The notes under the pieces: model-generated
What the model was told of the DNA's origin: nothing
Seen by the model: the letters and a program-made list of their open reading frames with translations, nothing else
Databases searched by the model: none
Translations under genes and position numbers: made by a program
In this document: one piece after another, positions 8,729-16,389 of the stretch
How positions within the stretch are numbered: the first letter of the stretch is position 1
Layout: each line of letters opens with the position of its first letter
Assembly (NCBI GenBank): GCA_026418715.1
Contig: JAOAAV010000045.1
Span: forward strand, 1-41,802
Source: Clostridia bacterium
GTDB taxonomy: Bacteria > Bacillota > Clostridia > UBA1381
Length of the DNA: 41,802 nucleotides
Direction: 5' to 3'

Positions 8729-8759
8729 GGGTCTTTGAGCATATTGCAATGCAGACCCT
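8729..8759. repeat. Imperfect inverted repeat in the divergent intergenic region
   Basis: GGGTCT and AGACCC form the outer stem, with a second inner stem GCAT/ATGC between them. It lies between the divergent promoters of the beta-helix gene and the capEFG operon in a gene-free 325-base stretch. It could be an operator or an RNA hairpin; there is no clear T tract. Confidence 0.35.
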
Positions 8760-8783
8760 TAAAATACACAAAATAAAAACCGC

Positions 8784-8813
8784 TTGTAAAAAAATAGCTT
8801 TATATGATACAAT
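8784..8813 (+). promoter_or_regulatory. Promoter of the capEFG operon
   Basis: TTGTAA at 8784-8789, an 18-base spacer, and a TG-extended -10 (TGATACAAT, 8805-8813). The -10 overlaps the inverted repeat at 8796-8828. Confidence 0.6.
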
Positions 8814-8828
8814 AAACCATATAAAGCT
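8796..8828. repeat. Perfect 11-bp inverted repeat over the capE -10 box
   Basis: AGCTTTATATG (8796-8806) and CATATAAAGCT (8818-8828) are exact inverted copies separated by 11 bases that hold the -10 element. A T6 run follows. Because transcription from the overlapping promoter would start within the repeat, it is better explained as a DNA operator than as an attenuator of that transcript; it could also stop upstream read-through. Confidence 0.65.
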
Positions 8829-8854
8829 GTTTTTTATGCAAAGGAGATGGCGTT

Positions 8855-9874
8855 ATGTTTCGTGACAGCACACTGCTTATTACGGGCGGAACGGGTTCTT
8901 TCGGACATGCTGTTTTAGGTCGGTTTTTAAATGCCGATATTAAGGAAATCCGAATATTCTCACGTGATGAAAAGAAACAGGAAGATATGAGAAATTTATA
9001 TCGCAGTGATAAAATAAAGTTTTACATAGGCGATGTTCGAGATCAGCAGAGTATTAAAAATGCGATGTACGGTGTGGACTATGTTTTTCACGCCGCCGCG
9101 CTCAAGCAAGTGCCATCATGCGAATTTTTCCCTATAGAGGCGGTTAAAACCAATATATTGGGTACGGAAAATGTTTTGAATGCCGCAATTGATGCTAAAG
9201 TGAAAAAAGTAATTTGCCTTTCGACGGACAAAGCCGCATATCCAGTAAACGCAATGGGAGCGTCAAAGGCAATGATGGAGAAAGTGGCGGTGGCAAAGGC
9301 GAGAACGTCTGATGAAACCTTGATTTGCTGTACAAGATATGGAAATGTAATGTGTTCAAGAGGCTCAGTCATACCGCTTTTTATCGAACAGATCAAAAGT
9401 GGAAAGCCTCTTACCGTAACCGAACCTAAAATGACAAGATATATTATGAGCTTGGATGAGGCGGTGGAACTGGTGCTTTTTGCTTTTCAAAACGCCAAAA
9501 CAGGCGATATCTTGGTGCAAAAGGCACCTGCTTGCACGATAGGGAATCTGGCTTTGGCAGTGAAGGAGTTGTTTGGGTCAAATGCGGATATAAGGATTAT
9601 CGGAATACGTCACGGAGAGAAGTTGTATGAAACGCTCCTTACAAACGAGGAATGTGCAAACGCGGTTGATATGGGAAGCTTTTACCGTGTGCCCATGGAC
9701 AGGAGAGATTTGAATTATGATAAGTATTTTGCCGTGGGTGATAAAAACAGGGAGATTATGAAAGAATACAATTCGAACAATACGGAGCTTTTGGATGTGG
9801 AAGAAATAAAGAAAAAGCTTATGGAGATTGATTACATCAAGTCAGAGCTGGCAGTCTGGAGGAGAAGAAAATGA
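8855..9874 (+). CDS. capE: UDP-GlcNAc 4,6-dehydratase/5-epimerase (CapE/FnlA type)
   Basis: First step of UDP-N-acetyl-L-fucosamine synthesis: dehydrates UDP-GlcNAc at C4-C6 and inverts C5. The extended SDR of 339 residues has the NAD(P) loop ITGGTGSFG at 9-17. The active-site segment STDKAAYPVNAMGASK has Met134 where most SDRs have Tyr (MxxxK, K138), with D125 and K126 before it. The Met substitution is characteristic of the CapE/FnlA/WbjB branch and separates it from the Tyr-bearing FlaA1/PseB dehydratases. The tail PMDRRDLNYDKYF is also typical. The start has AAAGGAGATGG upstream. It overlaps capF by 4 bases (ATGA), implying translational coupling. Confidence 0.9.
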   Translation: MFRDSTLLITGGTGSFGHAVLGRFLNADIKEIRIFSRDEKKQEDMRNLYRSDKIKFYIGDVRDQQSIKNAMYGVDYVFHAAALKQVPSCEFFPIEAVKTNILGTENVLNAAIDAKVKKVICLSTDKAAYPVNAMGASKAMMEKVAVAKARTSDETLICCTRYGNVMCSRGSVIPLFIEQIKSGKPLTVTEPKMTRYIMSLDEAVELVLFAFQNAKTGDILVQKAPACTIGNLALAVKELFGSNADIRIIGIRHGEKLYETLLTNEECANAVDMGSFYRVPMDRRDLNYDKYFAVGDKNREIMKEYNSNNTELLDVEEIKKKLMEIDYIKSELAVWRRRK

Positions 9875-10974
9875 AGATATTGGTTACGGGCGCAGATGGC
9901 TTTATTGGCAAAAATCTTGTCCGTGAGTTTAAGAATCAAGATTGTGCCGATATTTTAGAGTTTCACAAAAATGGCAAAAGCTTAGAGGAATATACGCGAA
10001 AATGCAAGTTCATTTTCCATCTTGCTGGAGTAAACCGACCGAAGAATGAAAAGGATTTTGCAAAGAACAACATAGGGTTTACGTCAGATTTAATCGGATT
10101 GCTTGAAAAATATGAAAAGAAGGTGCCTATTGTGTTTGCTTCATCTGTTCAGGCAAAGCTTAACAATCCTTATGGAAGAAGCAAAAGAATAGCCGAAAAA
10201 TTAATTTTGGGATATGCAAAAAGAAATGATACAAAGGCTTTTATATACCGATTGCCGAATGTTTTCGGCAAATGGGCAAGACCGAATTACAACAGCGTGG
10301 TGGCAACATTCTGCCACAATATATCGCACGATATGCCCATAAGCGTAAATGAAGAAGCGGATGCTTTAGAATTTGCTTATATTGACGATGTGGTAAGTGA
10401 ATTTACCAATTTATTTTCCGAATGGGAAAACCGCACAGGGGGATATTGTCATATAAAAAATACATATGAAGCAAAACCCTTGGATATTGCAGCACTTTTG
10501 TATTCTTTCAAGGAAGGCAGGAAAAACTTCAATATTCCCAATATGAGCGACGTATTTGCAAGAAAGCTTTATTCTACTTACCTTAGCTATTTGCCTAAAA
10601 ATGCATTTTCCTACTCCCTTAAAAAGAATACCGATGAAAGAGGCTCTTTTTCAGAATTTATAAAGGCAGAAGATTTTGGACAGGTATCGGTTAATATCAT
10701 AAATCCTGGGGCGATAAAAGGAAATCATTGGCACCACACTAAAAGCGAGAAATTTCTTGTGGTGAGGGGAAAGGGAGTTATACGGCTTCGCAACATTTTG
10801 GAAAGCGAGATTGTGGAATACTTTGTAGAAGGAGATAAATTGGAAGTTGTTGATATTCCTCCTGGCTATGTACATAACATCGAGAATTTAGGAAATACGG
10901 ATATGGTAACAATTATGTGGGCAAGCGAACCCTTTAATCCTCAAAGGGCGGATACTTATTTTTCGGAGGTATAG
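9871..10974 (+). CDS. capF: UDP-sugar 4-reductase with C-terminal cupin (CapF/FnlB type)
   Basis: Second step of UDP-L-FucNAc synthesis: NADPH-dependent reduction of the CapE product to a UDP-6-deoxy-talose intermediate. The 367 residues split into an N-terminal SDR domain (about 1-245) with the nucleotide motif TGADGFIGKNL (7-17) and catalytic YGRSK, and a C-terminal cupin (about 255-367) with the metal-binding GNHWHHTKSEKF and IPPGYVHNIEN motifs. This two-domain build is diagnostic of CapF. In the S. aureus enzyme the cupin carries out an additional epimerisation. It sits between capE (4-base overlap) and capG (2-base gap). Confidence 0.9.
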   Translation: MKILVTGADGFIGKNLVREFKNQDCADILEFHKNGKSLEEYTRKCKFIFHLAGVNRPKNEKDFAKNNIGFTSDLIGLLEKYEKKVPIVFASSVQAKLNNPYGRSKRIAEKLILGYAKRNDTKAFIYRLPNVFGKWARPNYNSVVATFCHNISHDMPISVNEEADALEFAYIDDVVSEFTNLFSEWENRTGGYCHIKNTYEAKPLDIAALLYSFKEGRKNFNIPNMSDVFARKLYSTYLSYLPKNAFSYSLKKNTDERGSFSEFIKAEDFGQVSVNIINPGAIKGNHWHHTKSEKFLVVRGKGVIRLRNILESEIVEYFVEGDKLEVVDIPPGYVHNIENLGNTDMVTIMWASEPFNPQRADTYFSEV

Positions 10975-10976
10975 AT

Positions 10977-12092
10977 ATGCTCAAAGTAATGACGATTATT
11001 GGGACAAGACCCGAAATTATAAGGCTTTCAGCCTGTATAAAAGCGTGCGATAAATATTTTGAGCATATACTCGTTCATACAGGCCAGAATTGGGACTATA
11101 CGCTCAATCAGGTGTTTTTTGATGATTTGAAGCTACGTGCGCCTGATTATTATTTAAACAGCGTAGGTGCGCATTTGGGTGAAACCATAGGGAATATCAT
11201 TGCAAAATCCTATGAGGTCATGCAAAAAGAAAAACCTGATGCCCTCCTTTTGCTTGGAGATACGAATTCTGCGCTTTCGGCGATATCAGCAAAAAGGCTT
11301 AAAATTCCGATCTTTCATATGGAGGCGGGAAACCGCTGCTGGGATTTTAATGTGCCGGAGATGATAAACCGCAAAATAGTCGACCATATTGCGGATATAA
11401 ATCTGCCGTATACGGAACATTCAAGACGCTATCTTCTGTCGGAAGGCATTGATGGAAAAACAATATTTGTGACAGGCTCGCCAATGAGGGAGGTGCTTTC
11501 GGCTCATATGGACAGCATAAGAAAAAGCAATGTACTCAAGCGATTAGGGCTTGAAAAAGGCAAATATATTTTGGTGTCCGCCCACAGAGAGGAAAATATC
11601 GACAATGAAGAAAATTTCATTTCGCTTATGAATTCGATAAATCGTATCGCCGAAAAATATAAAATGCCGGTCATATATTCAACGCATCCGAGAAGTATGA
11701 AGATTATTGAAGAGAGAAAATTCAAGTTCCATCCGTTGGTGCAAAATGTTAAGCCGTTTGGCTTTTTTGATTACAATAAGCTTCAAATAGACAGTTGTTT
11801 TGTTTTATCCGACAGCGGAACGTTATCAGAGGAAAGTGCAATACTTGGATTTTCCGGAGTTCTTATAAGAACGTCGACGGAGAGGCCGGAGGTCTTAGAC
11901 AAGGGAAGCATTATAATAGGCGGAATCAATGAAAAGGATGTGGAGGAGGCGGCAGATATCGCCGTTTCGATGAAAAGTGAAATTGTGCCAATGCCCGAGG
12001 ATTATGAGGACTCTAACGTGTCTGTGAAAGTTGTAAAGCTTATTCAAAGTTATACTCATATAGTAAACAAAACGGTCTGGGGAAAAGGATAA
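10977..12092 (+). CDS. capG: UDP-N-acetylglucosamine 2-epimerase-like enzyme (CapG/FnlC type)
   Basis: Third step: non-hydrolysing C2 epimerisation giving UDP-N-acetyl-L-fucosamine for capsule, teichoic acid or O-glycan assembly. The 371 residues show the family blocks TIIGTRPEIIRLSA, HTGQNWDYTLNQVFFDDL, HMEAGNRCWDFNVPEMINRKIVDHIAD, SAHREENI and LSDSGTLSEESAILG. The RDFNVPE-like block with Asn (NRCWDFNVPEMINR) is typical of the FnlC/WbjD subgroup as opposed to WecB, which has the NLxSPxPEE variant. It ends the three-gene operon; no terminator is obvious before the next gene, whose own promoter starts 37 bases downstream. Confidence 0.88.
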   Translation: MLKVMTIIGTRPEIIRLSACIKACDKYFEHILVHTGQNWDYTLNQVFFDDLKLRAPDYYLNSVGAHLGETIGNIIAKSYEVMQKEKPDALLLLGDTNSALSAISAKRLKIPIFHMEAGNRCWDFNVPEMINRKIVDHIADINLPYTEHSRRYLLSEGIDGKTIFVTGSPMREVLSAHMDSIRKSNVLKRLGLEKGKYILVSAHREENIDNEENFISLMNSINRIAEKYKMPVIYSTHPRSMKIIEERKFKFHPLVQNVKPFGFFDYNKLQIDSCFVLSDSGTLSEESAILGFSGVLIRTSTERPEVLDKGSIIIGGINEKDVEEAADIAVSMKSEIVPMPEDYEDSNVSVKVVKLIQSYTHIVNKTVWGKG

Positions 12093-12128
12093 TGTAAATA
12101 TTTCATTGTCGCAAATATACCAAAATTG

Positions 12129-12157
12129 TTGAAACTTGCGGTGTTTTCATGTATTAT
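12129..12157 (+). promoter_or_regulatory. Promoter of the PilJ-GAF-HD-GYP gene
   Basis: TTGAAA at 12129-12134, a 17-base spacer, TATTAT at 12152-12157. The predicted start codon is about 58 bases downstream. Confidence 0.5.
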
Positions 12158-12214
12158 ATATGCAGAGGAACTTTAAGAGTTGACATTTGAGCAAGGGTGG
12201 AAGGATTGCATAAT

Positions 12215-14167
12215 ATGAACGGGGAAAATAAAAGCTTTGACCGGCTGGTTATGAAAAAACTCGCTTTGATAGCAGCATTGGTATTTATGAGTATTTTCTC
12301 ATTGGCTGCGGTGGTTGTCGTTTCAATTAAAAGCAGCAAGGATGAGGCGGTTTTGATTGATTATTTCGGAAGGCAGCGTATGCTCACGCAAATGATTGCA
12401 AAGGACGCAAACCGCAAATATGCTCTTTTGTCAATGAAGGAGAATGGACCGTTTGTTCAGACGGATGAGGTGATAAACGAAAAAGTTTCAATGATAAATG
12501 CATCTCTTTCAGACGCGTATGAGGAATTTGAAAGCAGGTTGTTGTCTTTGCATACTCATAAGCTTCAAAACGGGGATGACGCCATTGATTTTAATACATC
12601 AAGCTACAGGCTCCGCTCGGTTTCGGACGAGCTGGATGAGGCGTGGGCACCATTTTCGGGGGCTATGCAAACGTTGATAAAAGCCGAAAAAGCGGATGAG
12701 GATACGGCGAAGGCATTAATTTACATAAATATGAATAATACGGGTCTTTTGGAGCAGTGCGATGAATTGATGCGGGAAATGATTGGCGTTCAAAAAGCTA
12801 ATGCCAACAAATATATGCTTGCGGCAATTATTCTATTTGCGGCTTCTCTGATAAGCCTTTTAATATCGATAATGCAGCTTAGAAAATACATTGTGCTCCC
12901 GCTTGGAAGGCTGTATCAGGGAATTGGAAGCATGGGAATATTGAGAGAAGAAAGGATGGATATTCCGACTCAAAACGACATAGAACCGATTGTTCAGGAG
13001 CTGAAGGACAGCTTTCACAAGCTGCATAATCTTATTGAGTTGATTGCAAATATTAACGGAGGCACTTCATTTGATGAGGTGTTAAAATATATTTACGACT
13101 CCTTTTCCCAGTTTATTCCGTATTCTCATATAGGTATAGCGCTTCTTCAGGATGACGGAAAGACATTGGAGGCATCTTACGGAATATCAAATCCTTCATT
13201 GAACGGTTTGTCAAGGAAGCTTGCGGGAATTCGAACTAACATTGATAAAACAAGTCTTAAAGGCGTTATTTTAAATGGAACACCGAGGATTATAAATGAC
13301 CTCGAAGACTATACGAAAAACAGCGGTGCAATATACAATAAAATACTTGTGCAGTCGGGAATTAAAGCGTCTATAACGTTGCCGCTTAAAACGAACAACC
13401 GTCTTTTGGGTATTATATTTTTCTCAAGCGATAAAAAAAATATCTACACAGAGGAACATATTGAATTTTTGGAAACGCTCGCAAACAGCATTGCCGTGAG
13501 CTTCAGTTCCACGATTTTCATAGAGGAGCTTTTATACAGCAGCATCCTTGCTCTTGCCAAAATGGCGGAATCAAGAGATGAGGATACCGGTGTGCACCTT
13601 GACAGAATAAAGATTTATTCAAAGGCGATTGCAGAGTTTTTGTTTGAGGATAATGTATATGCAGATATAATAGATGTGAAGTTCATAAAGGATATCGAAA
13701 GGTTTAGCCCTATGCACGATATAGGAAAGGTGGGCATAAAGGATGTTATATTGCTAAAACCCGCAAAGCTTTCCAAAGAAGAGTTTGAGGAGATGAAAAG
13801 ACACACCGTTTACGGAGCGGAAATCTTAAAAGCGGCGGAACGGAATATGGAAAAACGCAATAAGACGCTATTTAAAACAGGCATTGAAATCGCTGAGTGT
13901 CATCACGAAAAATGGAATGGAACGGGATATCCATATGGAATGGCGGGAGAAGAAATTCCGATTAGTGCAAGAATTGTTGCCGTTGCTGATGTGCTTGACG
14001 CACTTACAAGCGAAAGACCTTACAAGAAGGCATTTTCTTTTGAAAAAGCCATTGACATTATTGAACAAGAAAGCGGAGAACACTTTGACCCTGATATTGT
14101 CGATTGCCTCATAAGGCACCGTGATGATATTTTTAGGATATACGAAAGATTTTGCGCGAAAAAATAA
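12215..14167 (+). CDS. Membrane sensor with PilJ-like, GAF and HD-GYP domains
   Basis: Predicted cyclic-di-GMP (or related dinucleotide) phosphodiesterase with an extracytoplasmic sensor; 650 residues. TM1 is about 16-38, followed by an extracytoplasmic helical region with the type IV pili/NarX-like motif FGRQRMLTQMIAKDANR at 51-67; TM2 is about 200-222. A GAF domain covers about 284-432. The HD-GYP domain (about 445-640) has the metal/catalytic residues intact: H461, the HDIGK motif (H501-D502), H530, H563-H564, the GTGYP motif at 569-573 and D592. The ATG at 12215 was chosen because GGAAGGA lies 9 bases upstream; a GTG at 12197 in frame has no RBS. Confidence 0.85.
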   Translation: MNGENKSFDRLVMKKLALIAALVFMSIFSLAAVVVVSIKSSKDEAVLIDYFGRQRMLTQMIAKDANRKYALLSMKENGPFVQTDEVINEKVSMINASLSDAYEEFESRLLSLHTHKLQNGDDAIDFNTSSYRLRSVSDELDEAWAPFSGAMQTLIKAEKADEDTAKALIYINMNNTGLLEQCDELMREMIGVQKANANKYMLAAIILFAASLISLLISIMQLRKYIVLPLGRLYQGIGSMGILREERMDIPTQNDIEPIVQELKDSFHKLHNLIELIANINGGTSFDEVLKYIYDSFSQFIPYSHIGIALLQDDGKTLEASYGISNPSLNGLSRKLAGIRTNIDKTSLKGVILNGTPRIINDLEDYTKNSGAIYNKILVQSGIKASITLPLKTNNRLLGIIFFSSDKKNIYTEEHIEFLETLANSIAVSFSSTIFIEELLYSSILALAKMAESRDEDTGVHLDRIKIYSKAIAEFLFEDNVYADIIDVKFIKDIERFSPMHDIGKVGIKDVILLKPAKLSKEEFEEMKRHTVYGAEILKAAERNMEKRNKTLFKTGIEIAECHHEKWNGTGYPYGMAGEEIPISARIVAVADVLDALTSERPYKKAFSFEKAIDIIEQESGEHFDPDIVDCLIRHRDDIFRIYERFCAKK

Positions 14168-14176
14168 ATTGATGCA

Positions 14177-14230
14177 AAAAGAGAAGTTTGAAAAGGCTAA
14201 AGAAGTTTTTTCAGCTTCTCTTTTGTTTTT
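14177..14230 (+). terminator. Intrinsic terminator after the HD-GYP gene
   Basis: AAAAGAGAAG (14177-14186) pairs with CTTCTCTTTT (14215-14224), followed by GTTTTTT. A small inner GCT/AGC stem shortens the loop. Confidence 0.75.
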
Positions 14231-14239
14231 TAAAATGTA

Positions 14240-14269
14240 TTGACTTTTTGTATTAACCTGTAGTATAAT
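14240..14269 (+). promoter_or_regulatory. Promoter of the metal-transporting ATPase
   Basis: TTGACT at 14240-14245, an 18-base spacer, and consensus TATAAT at 14264-14269. A metal-repressor-type palindrome begins 9 bases further downstream, at the expected transcription start. Confidence 0.75.
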
Positions 14270-14277
14270 ATAACAAA

Positions 14278-14291
14278 TGAACAATTATTCA
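14278..14291. promoter_or_regulatory. ArsR/SmtB-type metal-responsive operator
   Basis: TGAACAATTATTCA differs at one central base from the TGAACAAATATTCA core of CzrA/SmtB-class operators and fits the 12-2-12 imperfect repeat. It sits at the transcription start of a P1B metal ATPase, exactly where this family represses. A longer inverted repeat, AATATAACAA (14267-14276) with TTGTTATATT (14301-14310), encloses it. Confidence 0.65.
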
Positions 14292-14322
14292 TATATTCAA
14301 TTGTTATATTAGGAGGTAAGAT

Positions 14323-16257
14323 ATGGGGAATAAACATGAGGAACATCATACTTGCTGCGCTTGTTCGTGCAAAGAGGAAAAAACGTCCTGCGGCTGCGGG
14401 AATTCGCAGCTTTTTTATAAACCTGAACGGATTATTGTTCGGTTAATCGTGGGAAGCATTTTATTTGTGACAGGCATTTTAGTAAAATTTCGCTTTTCGA
14501 GTATTCTTTTTTACGGGGCATATCTTATTTTAGGCTATGATGTATTAATACGCTGTGCGTCAAATATTTTGCGGGGTAAAATCTTCGACGAAAATTTTTT
14601 GATGGGAATTGCAACCTTGGGTGCGGCGGCAATAGGAGAGGTGCCAGAAGCAGTAGGGGTTATGCTGTTTTATCAACTGGGGGAATTTCTCCAAAATATT
14701 GCAGTAAATCGTTCAAGAAAGTCTATAGCTGATTTAATGAATATAAGACCAGAATACGCAAATCTTAAAAAGGGAGAAAAGTTTTACAGGGCTGCACCCG
14801 AAGAAGTGCATATCGGAGATATTATTGCGGTAAAGGCGGGGGAGAAAATTCCGCTTGACGGAGTGGTGGTGGAAGGCTCGGCTTCTGTCGATATGTCCGC
14901 ATTATCCGGTGAATCGGCGCCTGTGGATGTGGGAGAGGGAAGCGTGGTATTTAGCGGAGGAATAAATACAAACGGACTTTTGATAATAAAAGTGGAAAAG
15001 GAGTTCGGGGACTCGGCGGTATCACGCATTTTGAAATTGGTGGAAGATGCTGCAGAGAAGAAGTCACGTTCGGAAAAATTCATAACTGTTTTTGCAAGAC
15101 ATTATACTCCTGTTGTTGTGATGCTTGCCGCCATTGTCGCTCTTATTCCGCCTCTTTTTACGCACGACGGGCTTTTTGCTTGGGTTTACAGGGCATTGAC
15201 ATTTTTGGTTATATCATGTCCATGTGCTTTGGTTGTATCAGTGCCGCTCGGATTTTTCAGCGGCATAGGCTGTGCGTCGAGGGCAGGAATACTGATAAAA
15301 GGCAGCAACAGTTTGGAGGATTTGAGCAAAATCGGAACGGTGGTATTCGATAAAACAGGAACTCTCACAAAGGGTGTATTTGAAGTTTCCGATATAAAAT
15401 CAAATATAGGAAAGGAAAGATTGCTGGAAGTAGCCGCTCATGCGGAATATTACTCAAATCATCCCATCGCATCATGTATTGTAAAAGCGTACCGAGGAAA
15501 AATCAGGGAAGATGCTGTTTTTGACTACAAGGAAATGCCGGGACTCGGAATAAGTGTAACCGTGGACGGAAAAGCTGTTTTGGCTGGAAATGAAAAGCTT
15601 ATGCATTCGGAAAATATTGCTTTTGAAAAGAACTCAGAAGCTGGAAGCGTTGTCTATATTGCCGTTGACAGAGCATATGCAGGAAGCATCATAATTTCCG
15701 ATCAAATTAAGAGCGATGCTGCACTTGCTGTTCAAAGCCTAAAAAATGCAAAAATCAAAACAGCTATGCTTACTGGGGATAACAGAGCCTCTGCCGAATA
15801 TGTAGGGGAGAATGTCCATATTGATGAAATTTGGTCGCAGCTTTTTCCTGAGGATAAGGTGAGAAAAGTCGAAGAATTGCTTGGGAAAATGCCGAAGGAG
15901 AAAAAGCTTGCTTTCGTGGGCGACGGGATAAATGATGCACCTGTGCTTGCGAGGGCGGATATAGGCATCGCCATGGGCGGACTCGGAAGCGATGCGGCAA
16001 TCGAAGCGGCGGATATGGTTATTATGAATGATGAGCCTTCAAAAATAACCGATGCAATCAGAATTTCAAAAAAGACCATGCGCATCACATGGCAGAACAT
16101 AATATTTGCACTGGGTATAAAAGCCTTGATTATGTTTTTGTCCGTGCTCGGATATTCATCTATGTGGCTTGCCGTTTTCGCAGATACGGGGGTGGCGCTG
16201 CTTGCGGTGTTCAATTCATTAAGGGCGTTTTCGTATAGAAATACTCCAATAAATTAA
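14323..16257 (+). CDS. P1B-type heavy-metal ATPase (Zn/Cd/Pb class)
   Basis: Membrane pump exporting divalent soft metals at the cost of ATP; 644 residues. The metal-binding membrane motif CPC is C299-P300-C301 (VISCPCALVVSVPLG), the phosphorylated aspartate D343 lies in DKTGTLTKG, the HP locus is YYSNHPIASC, and the hinge is VGDGINDAPVLARADIGIAMG. The last membrane helix has FADTGVALLAVFNSLRAF, whose Asp is typical of the ZntA/CadA (P1B-2) class. It lacks an HMA domain (GMTCxxC); instead residues 8-26 form a short His/Cys-rich tail (HHTCCACSC, CGCG) that could bind metal. The RBS AGGAGG precedes ATG 14323. An ArsR-like operator overlaps the transcription start. Confidence 0.93.
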   Translation: MGNKHEEHHTCCACSCKEEKTSCGCGNSQLFYKPERIIVRLIVGSILFVTGILVKFRFSSILFYGAYLILGYDVLIRCASNILRGKIFDENFLMGIATLGAAAIGEVPEAVGVMLFYQLGEFLQNIAVNRSRKSIADLMNIRPEYANLKKGEKFYRAAPEEVHIGDIIAVKAGEKIPLDGVVVEGSASVDMSALSGESAPVDVGEGSVVFSGGINTNGLLIIKVEKEFGDSAVSRILKLVEDAAEKKSRSEKFITVFARHYTPVVVMLAAIVALIPPLFTHDGLFAWVYRALTFLVISCPCALVVSVPLGFFSGIGCASRAGILIKGSNSLEDLSKIGTVVFDKTGTLTKGVFEVSDIKSNIGKERLLEVAAHAEYYSNHPIASCIVKAYRGKIREDAVFDYKEMPGLGISVTVDGKAVLAGNEKLMHSENIAFEKNSEAGSVVYIAVDRAYAGSIIISDQIKSDAALAVQSLKNAKIKTAMLTGDNRASAEYVGENVHIDEIWSQLFPEDKVRKVEELLGKMPKEKKLAFVGDGINDAPVLARADIGIAMGGLGSDAAIEAADMVIMNDEPSKITDAIRISKKTMRITWQNIIFALGIKALIMFLSVLGYSSMWLAVFADTGVALLAVFNSLRAFSYRNTPIN

Positions 16258-16296
16258 AAAATCACACACTGACTAAAAAATCAGTGTGTGATTTTT
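16257..16296 (+). terminator. Intrinsic terminator after the metal ATPase
   Basis: AAAATCACACACTGA pairs with TCAGTGTGTGATTTT (right arm from 16281) around an 8-base loop, followed by further T. It is one of the strongest hairpins in the window. Confidence 0.92.
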
Positions 16297-16389
16297 TATG
16301 AACATTCAAACAATAACAAGAGACGAGTTTGGATATATTCGCAAAAATTAGACACAAACCCGTTCCTTGATTTCACTAAATCATAGGCT

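Noticed and set aside
15732-16214. Leftward 160-codon frame inside the metal ATPase
   Set aside because: Antisense to the conserved hinge region of the ATPase; no RBS; typical mirror frame of a GC-richer segment.
16322-16363. Possible leftward terminator after the hydrogenase-like gene
   Set aside because: A 9-bp stem with one G-U and a long loop lacks a proper T tract; too weak to list as a feature.
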